The notes beneath the pieces are model-generated. The model searched no databases. It was not told the origin of the DNA and saw only the letters and a program-made list of their open reading frames with translations. The translations under genes were made by a program, and so were the position numbers. A stretch of DNA of 64,000 bases, taken from Candidatus Pelagibacter sp. (GTDB lineage Bacteria; Pseudomonadota; Alphaproteobacteria; Paracaedibacterales; CAIOTO01). The DNA lies in NCBI GenBank assembly GCA_013823725.1, contig PNMQ01000001.1, forward strand, positions 82,437-146,436. The letters run 5' to 3'. Numbering within the stretch: the first letter of the stretch is position 1; every line of letters starts with the position of its first letter. This document shows positions 34,431 through 44,571 of this stretch, in pieces.

Positions 34431-36011
34431 ATGATTTCATATAAAATACCAAACGCATTAGGCCTTATTTATGATTTTTTGAAAAGATATTCTAAACCAC
34501 TTCTTTTAGGAATGTTGTATGGATTTTCATTCAGGTCCTCATCGTTTCTGCCTTTATGTGGATTCTTGTGTTTCGGTTTATTTTTTCGTGAACTTTTAAA
34601 GCAAAAAAAACCATCTTTGGTCTATAAAAACATATACTTATTTTTTGTATGTGCAAAATTTTTCAGTCTCTATTGGATTGGCTATGCTTTTTCAGGAATG
34701 GGATATTTAGCGGTTGGTTTAATATCTTCGTTTTTATTGTCATCATTTATAGCCTTCTTTTATTTGACGGCAGGTTGTTTTTTAAATGCTATTTCATCTT
34801 GTCATCGTGTCTATTTTTTAGCGTTTGGAATTTGGGTTTCTGAATATATAACAAGCATAGTCTGTACTGGATTCCCTTGGAATTTGACGGCACATTTATG
34901 GGGAATGCTATCTTTGGGTTGGCAAGATATTCACCCCATTGCGGATTGGCCTTTAGCCGTTATGCAAATTGCATCTATCCTTGGGGTTCATGGTCTTTCT
35001 TTGCTTACATTAATATGGATCTCTGGAATAGTAATATTTATTGAAAATGTAAGGGGCTATAAAAAACTAAGTTTTGTAATTACAGTACTTATAACTGTAA
35101 GTGTCCCTTTGTTTGGTTTTATGCGACTGAAACATAACCCAACACAATTTGATACAACAATTCCAAAAATCAGACTTGTTCAACCTTGTGTAGATCCTAA
35201 TCAAAAATGGCATCCAGATCATTTGAATAACATTATTCATGGTCTATTAGAACTTTCCTTTAAGGAAGTAAGTGATAATGTAGGTATGATCGTTTGGCCC
35301 GAAGCTGCTGTTCCTTTACGAATGAATAAACAAATTGAACTTAAAAAATTCTTGGCTACTTTTTTATTGCCTCATCTTCATTTAGTAACCGGTTGTGTTT
35401 TGCATGAAAGCACAAATGATTACAGTGCGATGATAGCTATAAACAATAAGGCCAATATTGTTCAGGCGCATCGTAAAGGTCACATTGTACCCTTTGGTGA
35501 ATATATCCCTTTAAAGAAGTGGATACCTCTTCATAAGTTAACACCAGGATCCCAAGATTATACACCTGGCCCTCGTGTATCAGAACTTCGATTAAACAGA
35601 TATCCACCGTTTTTACCACTGATATGTTATGAAGCTATTTTTCCCTATTTTTTAAGGGAGCAATCTAGAGATGCCCAAGAAAGTGCTAAATGGATTTTAA
35701 ACATTACCAATGATGCGTGGTACGGCGATTCAGCGGGATTATGGCAGCATTTAGCCAATGTCAGATTTAGGTCTATTGAGGAGGGGCTACCTCTTATAAG
35801 GGTTGCTAATAATGGAATTTCAGGTGTCATAGATGCTGTAGGTCGCATCGTATTTAAAACACCCATTGATGAAAGAGGTTTCTACGATATTGCATTGCCT
35901 CAAGCTTTGGGGACGACGTGGTTTGTCCGATATTATCATCTTATCCATCTTGTATTTATTTTGGGTCTTGTGACATGCTGTTACTTTGGTCGCTCTAAAT
36001 ATAAAAAATAA
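34431..36011 (+). CDS. lnt: Apolipoprotein N-acyltransferase
   Basis: 526 residues, normal length for the family. A membrane part of about six segments (residues 10-235) is followed by a nitrilase-like periplasmic domain with the catalytic set: Glu in MIVWPEAAVPLR, Lys in HRKGHIVPFGEY and Cys in PLICYEAIFPYF. It ends with a last membrane helix (VFILGLVTCCYF). The enzyme adds the third acyl chain to lipoproteins at the outer face of the inner membrane. The ATG lies 8 bases after the SNF2 stop without a ribosome site of its own, so translation is probably coupled. Its presence implies an outer membrane with mature lipoproteins. Confidence 0.95.
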   Translation: MISYKIPNALGLIYDFLKRYSKPLLLGMLYGFSFRSSSFLPLCGFLCFGLFFRELLKQKKPSLVYKNIYLFFVCAKFFSLYWIGYAFSGMGYLAVGLISSFLLSSFIAFFYLTAGCFLNAISSCHRVYFLAFGIWVSEYITSIVCTGFPWNLTAHLWGMLSLGWQDIHPIADWPLAVMQIASILGVHGLSLLTLIWISGIVIFIENVRGYKKLSFVITVLITVSVPLFGFMRLKHNPTQFDTTIPKIRLVQPCVDPNQKWHPDHLNNIIHGLLELSFKEVSDNVGMIVWPEAAVPLRMNKQIELKKFLATFLLPHLHLVTGCVLHESTNDYSAMIAINNKANIVQAHRKGHIVPFGEYIPLKKWIPLHKLTPGSQDYTPGPRVSELRLNRYPPFLPLICYEAIFPYFLREQSRDAQESAKWILNITNDAWYGDSAGLWQHLANVRFRSIEEGLPLIRVANNGISGVIDAVGRIVFKTPIDERGFYDIALPQALGTTWFVRYYHLIHLVFILGLVTCCYFGRSKYKK

Positions 36012-36128
36012 ATCGTTTAAAATACCCTTTTTTTACAATTATAGAATAATAGAAATATTACGCATAATAGTGTATAATCAACACAAGTTGGTATATTTTG
36101 AATTGATTTTCAAAAAGGATGATTTGAA

Positions 36129-36974
36129 ATGAAAACACTATTATTACTTTTGTTTTTTTGCACAAAAAGTTGGTCTATTGACCAAGGCATATTAAAGTAT
36201 GGTCAGACAATAAAAAATCATTTGATTGTTGATCAATATGAAGGCGCGATTACAATTAGAGATTGTGTCGAAGATACCAAATCCTATTTAGGTGCTTCTC
36301 TAAAAGAACGAAATGATATTGCAGTTCCATTAATGGTGCGTCGTTCACTGGATAGTGATACATCACAAGAAGAAAAAAGCTTGTCTTCAAATGAAGCTGG
36401 AATTAAGTCTATTTGGGCTGTAGATCTTTCTGCGACATACATGGATGAAGAAGACTTTATATATTTTATGGCAGAATTAAGCCCTTATTTTTCTGAACTT
36501 AAAATATTAATTTTAAAATCTGTTTCATTATTTAAAGAATCAACATGGGATGTTCTTTTTCCTTATTTGCAGCGTGAAAATTTTGAATATATTGATGTGC
36601 GAGGCACGATTTGTTCGGGAGGAAAAATACAATATATTTGGAAAATGATAAAAGATAGTTTTCCTGATCATTGGCAAAATATGTCACAAAAGATCATTTT
36701 TGCAGAAGATCCCTACTACAAAAGAGCAATGCAAAAAACGAAGTGGCTTCAAAAATGTACAGAGCAACAAGTAACTCCTCAACATTGGTTTGACCAACAT
36801 AGGCGATATTATGGTGAAAAAGAAATGCAAGACAAGATAAAAAAGGCTAATCCACTTTATTTATTAAGTGGAGATTCAGATTATGATGCAGAACATGACA
36901 CCAGAGAATCCATGAGTGACGACTTTCTTGACCATTTGAATAATTTATCTTTAATTGAAAATCTAGAGAAATAG
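36129..36974 (+). CDS. Exported protein with a leucine-rich stretch, unknown function
   Basis: 281 residues. Signal peptide MKTLLLLLFFCTKSWS at an ATG with AAGGA about 9 bases upstream. Residues about 100-155 read WAVDLSATYMDEEDFIYFM, LKILILKSVSLF, and FEYIDVRGT, a spacing that recalls two or three degenerate leucine-rich units, a fold used for protein binding. The C-terminal part is polar and acidic (SGDSDYDAEHDTRESMSDDF). It is followed after 3 bases by another exported protein gene, so the two form an operon and probably act together. Nothing identifies a target. Confidence 0.65.
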   Translation: MKTLLLLLFFCTKSWSIDQGILKYGQTIKNHLIVDQYEGAITIRDCVEDTKSYLGASLKERNDIAVPLMVRRSLDSDTSQEEKSLSSNEAGIKSIWAVDLSATYMDEEDFIYFMAELSPYFSELKILILKSVSLFKESTWDVLFPYLQRENFEYIDVRGTICSGGKIQYIWKMIKDSFPDHWQNMSQKIIFAEDPYYKRAMQKTKWLQKCTEQQVTPQHWFDQHRRYYGEKEMQDKIKKANPLYLLSGDSDYDAEHDTRESMSDDFLDHLNNLSLIENLEK

Positions 36975-36977
36975 ATA

Positions 36978-38474
36978 ATGAAATTTATTTTACATCCTTT
37001 ATTATTTATTTTTTGTGCACATCAAAGTTTTTCGGCAAGTTTTGATCGTTTACAAGATGTCGTGCACAGACACGGAATTTCAGCAGATTTGTCCCAAATA
37101 ATATATGAAAAAATTAGTGGTCTTCATCAAAAAATGGCTGATGAACAGAATGACTTGTATGTAGGGGTTCAGCATGTAATATCCGATAATGTTGAACCTG
37201 CTAGTGCTTCAGCAAAATCAGCTAAATCAAAGGGCTCTAGTCAAACGTCAAAAAGTAAGAATAGTGACTTATTAAATGCTAATTTTGCTTTAGCGTATTT
37301 GTGTGTTGTGACTGCGCAAAATGAACTATTAGAGATTCCTGTGTATAATATGGATTCCCAATTGATGTATGACAGTTGTTTTGAAGGGATGCACAATTTA
37401 GTTCCAGGTGAAGGCAGCGATTTAGAAACTGGATTAGATACCAGTATAAATCAGTGGACTAGATATTTAGGTGCTAACCCATTCATTTTAAATGCCGGAA
37501 CAGAATCTGTAAAAAATAATATTTTATCGAAGCTACAAGAAATTAAACAGTTAGTAAGTGAGCTTAAAGAGCTATGCAACGACCAAAAATATGACGCAGC
37601 TTTGGAGTCTATATCATCCATTGAAGATGGAAGGCAAAAATATTTTGGATACCTTAGAAAATGGACAACCAGTGGATGGCACAATGAGCAACGAATTATT
37701 GCTGATATGGATAGCTCTAGAATAAAAGGTTATTTACAAGCTGCGAATAATGATAAAGGGATTAAGCTCGTCATTGCATGTGTGCACACACGTCTTGCAC
37801 CTTGTATTGCTGCAGAAACATATGCATCATGTGATTGTTATCATTGCTTACAGAATTGGCCAATGCAATGGAATTTAAATCAGCAGTATCCATCAATCAT
37901 GACAACATCCTATGTAAGTTATCCCAAAAGTTCTAGTGAACAAGTTTATTTAGAAAAACAACAACAGCAGAATAATAATGTTGCCTATTATTTTATGAAA
38001 CAATGTGTAGTTTCAACTGAAATAACTCCATCTGATCATGCTAGAAAATGGTTGCAAGAAGAATTGGCATTTCATACTTCTCAAATAAATTATCTAAAAA
38101 CAGGTAAGAAATTTGGAAATTTTTTTGATCAAGCAATAGTAGAGGTTTTTCAACCTATTTTAGACGTGTGTAAAGTTTCTTATGTCAAAAAACAGCTGTG
38201 CATTGAATCATCGCAATTTAGCCTTAAAAGAAAAGATACAACGCTTCTTTTGGATGGTTACGTTGAGGTACCTTCTGCTAAATTACGTTTTAAAGATGAT
38301 GAAGAAGATATAGTCATAGAAGTTTCAGAAAAAGATAATGACTGGGTGCTGTTGCTAAAATCATATTTAGTAGAACATTTTAAAGTTTTTAAACAAGATA
38401 ATTGTGGTCAAAAAGATGTCTCTACACTATCATTAGCAAATCTTACAATTGGCACTGTAGAGCAATCGTTATGA
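36978..38474 (+). CDS. Exported protein, second gene of a two-gene operon
   Basis: 498 residues with a signal peptide (MKFILHPLLFIFCAHQSFSA). The mature part begins with a helical region (about 20-55), a Ser/Ala/Lys-rich linker (about 72-95), then a long domain with several Cys, including ASCDCYHCLQNW near residue 290. Cys groups of that kind could bind metal or form disulfides outside the cytosol. No family recognised, no membrane segment apart from the signal. The start lies 3 bases after the stop of the previous gene, with GAGAAA nearby, so both are co-translated. The pair converges with the phosphohexomutase gene across a probable terminator. Confidence 0.65.
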   Translation: MKFILHPLLFIFCAHQSFSASFDRLQDVVHRHGISADLSQIIYEKISGLHQKMADEQNDLYVGVQHVISDNVEPASASAKSAKSKGSSQTSKSKNSDLLNANFALAYLCVVTAQNELLEIPVYNMDSQLMYDSCFEGMHNLVPGEGSDLETGLDTSINQWTRYLGANPFILNAGTESVKNNILSKLQEIKQLVSELKELCNDQKYDAALESISSIEDGRQKYFGYLRKWTTSGWHNEQRIIADMDSSRIKGYLQAANNDKGIKLVIACVHTRLAPCIAAETYASCDCYHCLQNWPMQWNLNQQYPSIMTTSYVSYPKSSSEQVYLEKQQQQNNNVAYYFMKQCVVSTEITPSDHARKWLQEELAFHTSQINYLKTGKKFGNFFDQAIVEVFQPILDVCKVSYVKKQLCIESSQFSLKRKDTTLLLDGYVEVPSAKLRFKDDEEDIVIEVSEKDNDWVLLLKSYLVEHFKVFKQDNCGQKDVSTLSLANLTIGTVEQSL

Positions 38475-38530
38475 GAACTGTGCGGTGTCACGTTGAAATG
38501 CTGAAAGTTTAGCACTATTATAAAAATCAT

Positions 38531-38567
38531 TTTTGCTTATTAAGTATAATTGTCTAATAAGGCAAAA
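38531..38567. terminator. Probable bidirectional terminator
   Basis: A 12-bp inverted repeat with one bulged G (38531-38542 with 38555-38567) has A/T runs on both outer sides. It lies between convergent genes. Confidence 0.5.
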
Positions 38568-38674
38568 TACAGAATAATATTTATTCGTAATGGGAAATTT
38601 TTAGATGATCAAACGTTAATATAAGGTTTGTATATTAATCAAAATATCCCCAGAATAGCTCAGCAGCTTATATT

Positions 38675-40117
38675 TTACTTCATAGCTCTTTGTATAGTAT
38701 TTTGAATAAATGTATTTAGTTTATTAAAACTTACAGCGTCTTTTGCTTCAATACGACCAATGATGTATGCACTGGTATTAGAAGGGCGCATAAGAAACCA
38801 GCCATGGTCCATCACACAACGGATTCCATCCAATGTATTTAATATGTAGCCGTGCTTTTCAATGATTTCTTTAATTTTTTCCATAACAAAAAATTTTATT
38901 TCTTCTGCGCAAGGTACTTTAATTTCAAAAGAAGTGAACACATTTTTGAATGGTTCTAGTTGTTTCTCAAAGTCATATGACTGAGTTGCTAATTCAACAA
39001 ATCGCAGTAAAGCATAGATACCATCGTCATAACCTGCATAACGATCATTGAAGAAGAAGTGACCACTCATTTCTCCACCAAAATCTGCATTATGTTTCTT
39101 TATAGCTTCTTTAAAATAAGAATGTCCTGTAGGTAACATGACAGTTTGAACACCATCTTGTTCTAGTTCATCAAAAAAGATTTGGCTTGTTTTTACATCC
39201 GCCATAATCGTTGTTCTTTTCGATGAACATGCCTGTGAAGAAACGATGGATTGAGCAAAAATATAACTGAGTTGGTCTCCTGGTATCATTGTTCCATCGC
39301 TTTTTATGACCACGAGTCGATCTCCATCACCGTCTAAAGCAAGTCCAAAGTCAAGCTTGTTTTTGATGACATGTTGGCATAGGTAGCTTAAATTGTCGAT
39401 GATTGAAGGATCAGGTGAATGGTTAGGAAAATGGCCATCAATGTCAGCAAACAATAAATCAATTTCATGATGATGTTTGTTTTTTAAGGTATCTACAATG
39501 CGTGACATCATAGGCCCTGTTGCACCATTACCGCAGTCAATTGCAAAGTTTAATTTTTTGTGCCCAAAACGTAAATCTTTTAAAAGCGAGTCAAAATAGT
39601 CATCCGAAGTTCTTATGCATTCAACTTGTGATTCAGGATGAACTTCAGCATTTTTCAGCATTTCATAAGAAAGAAGATTTTGAATATCCTGCCCAAAGAA
39701 GGGTCTATCTTTTAAAGAAATTTTAAAACCGTTGTCTTCGGGTGGATTGTGAGAACCAGTAATCATGATACCAGCATCTGCTTTTAGTTTTTGAATTGCG
39801 AAATACACTTGTGGCGTAGCTACAACTCCGATATCTAGAATCTCTAAAGGAAGATGGCTAAGAGCTTGTATAAGATATTCTTTTAATGCGGGGGAACTTA
39901 ACCTGCCATCGTAACCAACAACTATTGATGTATAGCCCTTTTGAATTAAAAATTGTCCAAACACGTGACCTAACCACGTAGCCGTATCTGTCGTTAGACT
40001 TACGCCATACGTTCCCCGAATATCATAAGCTCTTAATATAGTTGAGTTGATATATATTTTATCGACAGGTGTCATGTTTGTTTCTGCAGGATAGTTGTTT
40101 TGTTCTAAATTTGTCAT
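38675..40117 (-). CDS. Phosphomannomutase/phosphoglucomutase
   Basis: 480 residues, four-domain alpha-D-phosphohexomutase. The active Ser loop reads MITGSHNPPEDNGFK, the metal loop DGDGDRL, the sugar loop GGEMSGHFFF, and the phosphate loop RPSNTSAYIIGRIEA. The enzyme interconverts the 1- and 6-phosphates of mannose or glucose for surface polysaccharide or LPS. Sequence alone does not fix the sugar; the AlgC/ManB type is the best guess. All catalytic residues are present. Two starts are possible, 40117 and an internal ATG at 40075, neither with a clear ribosome site. It lies just downstream of the cytochrome b gene, but a shared job is unlikely. Confidence 0.93.
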   Translation of the reverse strand: MTNLEQNNYPAETNMTPVDKIYINSTILRAYDIRGTYGVSLTTDTATWLGHVFGQFLIQKGYTSIVVGYDGRLSSPALKEYLIQALSHLPLEILDIGVVATPQVYFAIQKLKADAGIMITGSHNPPEDNGFKISLKDRPFFGQDIQNLLSYEMLKNAEVHPESQVECIRTSDDYFDSLLKDLRFGHKKLNFAIDCGNGATGPMMSRIVDTLKNKHHHEIDLLFADIDGHFPNHSPDPSIIDNLSYLCQHVIKNKLDFGLALDGDGDRLVVIKSDGTMIPGDQLSYIFAQSIVSSQACSSKRTTIMADVKTSQIFFDELEQDGVQTVMLPTGHSYFKEAIKKHNADFGGEMSGHFFFNDRYAGYDDGIYALLRFVELATQSYDFEKQLEPFKNVFTSFEIKVPCAEEIKFFVMEKIKEIIEKHGYILNTLDGIRCVMDHGWFLMRPSNTSAYIIGRIEAKDAVSFNKLNTFIQNTIQRAMK

Positions 40118-40214
40118 AATCGAATTCTAAAAATTGTTTCATCAACGACACTTGTAACTACTATAACTTGGAATGAATATAAGATCCAGTTTCAAATGCA
40201 AGGCATTTAAAGTT

Positions 40215-41411
40215 TTATGATTGTTCATCAATAGCTAGTGAATCTGAGGGGTCAATTGGTTGTAGATTAGGCTCATACCGTGATAGCAATGGATAAATTA
40301 CAAGGAAATGACCAAAGTAATAAAACGTACATAACCTTCCCAAAAGGAGATATATGCCTTCTGGATTTTTACCACCAACCCATCCAAGCACTATACAATT
40401 TATAACAAGAAACCAGAAAAAATATTTAAAGTAGGGTCTGAATGTGCCACTTTTCACAGGGTGTGTATCTAAAAAAGGTACGATAAAAAGAACACCGACA
40501 GCTGCAAACATCGTTAAGACTCCACCTAGTTTGTCTGGTATTGAACGCAAGATGGCGTAAAATACTAGAAAATACCATTCTGGCACAATATGTGCTGGTG
40601 TTGATAAAGGATTTGCTGGTAAATAGTTGTCTGGTTCACCAAAAAAATTGGGAGCAAAAAATACAAAAAAGCCAAATACCAAAACAAAGACTGATAAGCC
40701 AAATAGATCTTTAATGGTGTAGTAGGGGTGAAACGAAACTTTGTCAGATTTCTTTTTAGGTTCAATGCCTGTAGGATTGTTCGATCCAAATCGGTGTAAT
40801 GCTACTAAATGAAGCATGACTACACCTACAATTAGGAAAGGGAAAAGATAGTGAAGAACAAAAAAACGGTTAAGGGTTGGGTTATCTACTGAAAAACCGC
40901 CCCATAGCCAGCGAACGATAGATTCTCCTCCTGGGAACGCAGAAAAAAGGTTTGTGATAACGGTTGCACCCCAAAAACTCATCTGACCCCAAGGTAGAAC
41001 ATATCCCATAAATGCTGTTGCCATCATAAGAAGAAGGATAATAATACCAAGCATCCATAGTATTTCTCGCGGAGACTTATATGACCCATAATACAAGCCT
41101 CTAAAAATATGGATATAAATCACAATAAAAAACATGGATGCACCATTCATATGAATATAGCGAATAAGCCAACCACTGTTTACATTGCGCATAATGTTTT
41201 CAACGCTATCAAAAGCTTTGTCCACATGTGGTACATAATGCATCGCAAGAAATAGTCCTGTAATAATCATGATCATTAAAGTGATACCAGCCAGAGAACC
41301 AAAATTCCAAAGATAGTTAAGATTTTTTGGTGTTTGATATTGGGATAAATGTTCTTTTGCAAAACTAAAAACAGGAAGGCGATGGTCTATCCAGTCAATG
41401 ACTTTTTTCAT
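40215..41411 (-). CDS. petB: Cytochrome b of the bc1 complex
   Basis: 398 residues with eight membrane segments. The first half has [36 protein letters not shown] and [19 protein letters not shown], with the paired heme His residues on the second and fourth helices. The Qo-site PEWYF motif is present ([20 protein letters not shown]). It should carry both b hemes of ubiquinol-cytochrome c reductase in the inner membrane. In most alphaproteobacteria it is flanked by the Rieske (petA) and cytochrome c1 (petC) genes; neither is next to it here. Either they lie elsewhere, or the complex is reduced. The length is on the short side for bacterial cytochrome b but complete. Confidence 0.95.
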   Translation of the reverse strand: MKKVIDWIDHRLPVFSFAKEHLSQYQTPKNLNYLWNFGSLAGITLMIMIITGLFLAMHYVPHVDKAFDSVENIMRNVNSGWLIRYIHMNGASMFFIVIYIHIFRGLYYGSYKSPREILWMLGIIILLLMMATAFMGYVLPWGQMSFWGATVITNLFSAFPGGESIVRWLWGGFSVDNPTLNRFFVLHYLFPFLIVGVVMLHLVALHRFGSNNPTGIEPKKKSDKVSFHPYYTIKDLFGLSVFVLVFGFFVFFAPNFFGEPDNYLPANPLSTPAHIVPEWYFLVFYAILRSIPDKLGGVLTMFAAVGVLFIVPFLDTHPVKSGTFRPYFKYFFWFLVINCIVLGWVGGKNPEGIYLLLGRLCTFYYFGHFLVIYPLLSRYEPNLQPIDPSDSLAIDEQS

Positions 41412-41664
41412 ATATAATACATTAAGATTTTTGTAAGTTTTATTTTAGTATAGATCAAAAACGATCTTGTCAAAAAAAGTATTTTTTTTTTAGTGCACAA
41501 TCATTTTAGAAAGTATCGTTTTTAACACTTTATGATTCATGATGTTATAAAGCTACGATAAATTCAATAAAAGTAGTTTTTTAAGAATTTAAAACTTTTT
41601 TTATTGCTCTTGCAGCAATTTTTAGTGTGTTATGTACTCATGATTTTAAATAGAAAGAATTGGA

Positions 41665-42360
41665 ATGATGAGAATGAAAACCATAACGTTATTATTAGGA
41701 TTAATGACCGTTCAAAATACACACTCTAGTGGCTTGTATGCTGGTATTAAAGGTGGTGTATCTGCTTTTTCTGGCAATCATACGAGTGTTCTGAATTCTG
41801 CACCATCTTTTACAAGTGATAAAAAATTTAAATATAATTCACCTCTTGTAGGTGTTCAAGCGGGTTTTCTATTTCAACCCACAATGAAATTTTTTATTTT
41901 TCCTGAAATATCAGCAACGTATAATTTTTCCAATGCTGCTGAGGACTTAAAAAATCCTCAAACATCGGTCGTAGATGGCAAAAGAAAAATTAGCCGTAGT
42001 TATGGGTTTGGTGCTGCTTTAGGTGCAGGCATAAGATTTCATCCAGCATTAGGCGTTTTCGGCAAAATCTCTTATGAAATGCAAAATTTTAAAATTGCCT
42101 ACACAGACTTAAGTTTTACTAATATCACTAAATATGATTATGCCAAATTAAATAAGAAAATTCTTTTGGGTGGAGGCTTAATTTCCAGTTTGACGAATAC
42201 GCTATTTGTCACTTTTAACTATGATTATGGATTCAAGAACTCTTCCAAAGTTTATGATTTCCCTGGTATTGGTGCTGCATCTACACGAACAACAACGCTT
42301 TCTGTGAAGGAACATAGATTGGGAATTGGTTTAAACTATTTTTTTTGGACAGTAACTTAA
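41665..42360 (+). CDS. Outer-membrane beta-barrel protein (Opa/OmpA-barrel type)
   Basis: 231 residues. A short signal peptide (MKTITLLLGLMTVQNTHSSG) is followed by alternating strand patterns: GLYAGIKGGVSAFSG, SPLVGVQAGFLFQ, FFIFPEISATYNF, YGFGAALGAGIRFH, VFGKISYEMQNF, LFVTFNYDYGF, and a terminal strand EHRLGIGLNYFFW. Eight strands ending in an aromatic residue close to the C-terminus fit a small eight-stranded outer-membrane barrel such as the Omp25/Opa types. The start could be either of two near ATGs (41665 or 41674). A good terminator follows. Likely a surface antigen or envelope protein; loops between strands are moderately long. Confidence 0.8.
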   Translation: MMRMKTITLLLGLMTVQNTHSSGLYAGIKGGVSAFSGNHTSVLNSAPSFTSDKKFKYNSPLVGVQAGFLFQPTMKFFIFPEISATYNFSNAAEDLKNPQTSVVDGKRKISRSYGFGAALGAGIRFHPALGVFGKISYEMQNFKIAYTDLSFTNITKYDYAKLNKKILLGGGLISSLTNTLFVTFNYDYGFKNSSKVYDFPGIGAASTRTTTLSVKEHRLGIGLNYFFWTVT

Positions 42361-42384
42361 AAAAATATTAGATCCATTTGTCTT

Positions 42385-43821
42385 TTAAATATTAGCAGTC
42401 TTTGGACTGCTTTTTTTTGGTCTTTTTTGGGATGTTTTAATAGCCATCACAATAATAAGGACCATCAGAGCTGTAAGTCCTATAATAGAACTTAATGTGA
42501 AAGCAGCATGATAACCGAATTGATCAGCGATGTGGCCAGCCATACTTTCGCCTAAAATAATGGTTACAGCATTGATAATATAATAAATACCAAAACCTGT
42601 ACCTCTTAAATTTTCTGGTACAATTTGACCTATAAGAGATGAAAAAATGTTCATCGTTATTCCATATTGAAAGCCCCAAAATAAAACGCCGATAAAAAAT
42701 AAGGTTGTATTTGTAGCTGTGGCTAGAAGGATAGATGAAAAAACAAGAAGGATGATACCAAGGATTAAAATCCAATAACGGTTCATTCTGTCACCCAGTA
42801 ATCCTATAGGGTAAGACGTAATGCACCATCCGAAATTGAAAATGATAAAGACAATAGGAGCATAAGTATTCGAAAGATTATAGTTTGTTTTAGCATGCAG
42901 TACGATGAACTGTTCTCCAACACGTGCCATCATAAAGACAGCATTAACAGCCATAAGCAGCCAAAAAGCAGTTCCTAAAAATTTTAGATTTTTAATGTTA
43001 TATGTAATTTTCCTTTTAGGAGCAGGTAATGGTATTTCGGAAGAAACAGCAGAGTGATTGGTTCGTTTTGGTTCTTTAACACCAAAAATCAAAATCATAA
43101 AGGCTATAGAACTTGGAATGCATGCAAACCAAAATACCGTATTCATGTCATCATTGGTCATGTACATGATGAAAGAACCTATACCTGCACCGATGATAGA
43201 TCCTATGGTTGCTAGGCTTCGTTTTAAACCATAAGCAGCACCAATTCTTTTTGAAGGTGTAATGTCGGCAACAATGGCATCACGTGGTGTGCCTTGAATT
43301 CCATTACCCACTCTTTCCATGATTTTAGATAGAAAGAACATAGGAAAAGTTCCTGCTAAGGCCATGACAGGGCGAGCCATGATAGACATCGTGTATCCTA
43401 CAAACATAACAGGACGTCTTCTTTTCATAGCGTCACTTAAAACGCCTGAAGAAAATTTCATAATGTTAGACATGGCTTCTGATAATCCTTCAAGAAAACC
43501 TATGCCAATGTTTGGGATACCTAAGGATCTAAGATATAAGCCAGAGAAACTAAACGTCATCATAAAGGCACAATTCATCAGCATCATCATAATGCCAAGA
43601 TAGGTTACTGTTCGGGGAATAACATTTGAATTTTGGTCTACAGAAAAATCGGGTTCATTGTTTTGTTCAAATGAATGTTTATGTATGAATTCTTCTTCGT
43701 TTTTTTCATCTACAGAGGTAGAGCCGTCATTGTCAACGATGCCAGCTTTGAGGACTTTGATTCCTTCAGATATATGCTCTGCTAAGGGATTATGTTCAGA
43801 AGAATTTCTAGAGTCATTCAT
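42385..43821 (-). CDS. MFS transporter with long cytosolic N-terminus
   Basis: 478 residues from the ATG at 43819-43821; the frame is open to a TTG at 43881 with no better ribosome site. About 70 polar residues precede twelve membrane segments of the major facilitator superfamily. The loop between segments 2 and 3 reads GVLSDAMKRRRPVMFVG, a standard MFS signature; segment 4 has RVGNGIQGTPRDAIVAD. The substrate cannot be told; similar proteins are annotated as drug or metabolite exporters. The tail is basic and overlaps the terminator of the convergent outer-membrane protein gene. The extra N-terminus is unusually acidic and may be a regulatory arm. Confidence 0.85.
   Translation of the reverse strand: MNDSRNSSEHNPLAEHISEGIKVLKAGIVDNDGSTSVDEKNEEEFIHKHSFEQNNEPDFSVDQNSNVIPRTVTYLGIMMMLMNCAFMMTFSFSGLYLRSLGIPNIGIGFLEGLSEAMSNIMKFSSGVLSDAMKRRRPVMFVGYTMSIMARPVMALAGTFPMFFLSKIMERVGNGIQGTPRDAIVADITPSKRIGAAYGLKRSLATIGSIIGAGIGSFIMYMTNDDMNTVFWFACIPSSIAFMILIFGVKEPKRTNHSAVSSEIPLPAPKRKITYNIKNLKFLGTAFWLLMAVNAVFMMARVGEQFIVLHAKTNYNLSNTYAPIVFIIFNFGWCITSYPIGLLGDRMNRYWILILGIILLVFSSILLATATNTTLFFIGVLFWGFQYGITMNIFSSLIGQIVPENLRGTGFGIYYIINAVTIILGESMAGHIADQFGYHAAFTLSSIIGLTALMVLIIVMAIKTSQKRPKKSSPKTANI
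42394..42418 (+). terminator. Rho-independent terminator of the barrel protein gene
   Basis: A 7-bp stem (42394-42400 with 42405-42411, AGCAGTC/GACTGCT) with loop TTTG is followed by eight Ts. It lies inside the 3' end of the convergent MFS gene. Confidence 0.85.
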
Positions 43822-44013
43822 ACTATCAGAATTTTTCACATGGGCTAGTTCTTTAATAATATATGTAGTGTTAAAAAGCAAGTTATATGTCTGCTTTATG
43901 AGAATTTAAGATCTGCAATATCTTCTTTGCTTGATTTTTTTTGAAGGTCCATCATAATTATAAGTGTGGCAAAGAATGATATTTGTTGCAAAGAATGAAT
44001 GATAGGAAGAATA

Positions 44014-44571
44014 ATGTTGTTGAAATTGAAAGAACAAATAAGCCCCATTAATGTTGTATATTTGATTGATTTTTTAGCTTTAAGTAGTTTAATTTTTGCC
44101 TATTGCGCAGAGTATTTTTGGGGTGTTAAACCATGTATTTTGTGCATGTACCAAAGGTATATGACAGCTGGTATTGTTTTTATCGCAACATTATGTCACG
44201 TCGCATATTTCCAAAAAAAATATTTCAATATTTTCTACAGCACTCTTATTTGCGCAGTCCTATCAGCTTTTGCCTTGTCGGTTTTTCATTCAGGTGTTGA
44301 ACAAAAATGGTGGAGAGGAACAGCGGCCTGTCATGGTGGTTTTTCATCGGCAACAGATCAGAAATCGTATGACGAACAATTTCAAAAATTCAGACAAATG
44401 TTGGATAAAAACAAACAAGAAGCTATTGTTGCGTGCGATGAAGTCAATTGGAGAATCTTAGGTTTATCTGCTACGGTATGGTACGCTATCGTTCAGATGG
44501 GGTGGCTTTTGATGTTGTTCTCTGTTGGATTGAAGTCAAAAGTTTTTAGTCGTACTTCTCCCAAAAAATAG
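44014..44571 (+). CDS. dsbB: DsbB-family disulfide oxidoreductase
   Basis: 185 residues from the ATG at 44014, which has AGGAAG 5 bases upstream; an ATG at 43999 is also possible. Four membrane segments, the first Cys pair in VKPCILCMYQRYMTAG and a second pair (CHGGFSS and VACDEVNW) in the periplasmic loop. DsbB reoxidises DsbA by passing electrons to quinone, so the cell can form disulfides in exported proteins, including the Cys-rich ones in this window. The gene overlaps the end of the convergent rluC gene by 26 bases. Length is normal for the family. Confidence 0.9.
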   Translation: MLLKLKEQISPINVVYLIDFLALSSLIFAYCAEYFWGVKPCILCMYQRYMTAGIVFIATLCHVAYFQKKYFNIFYSTLICAVLSAFALSVFHSGVEQKWWRGTAACHGGFSSATDQKSYDEQFQKFRQMLDKNKQEAIVACDEVNWRILGLSATVWYAIVQMGWLLMLFSVGLKSKVFSRTSPKK

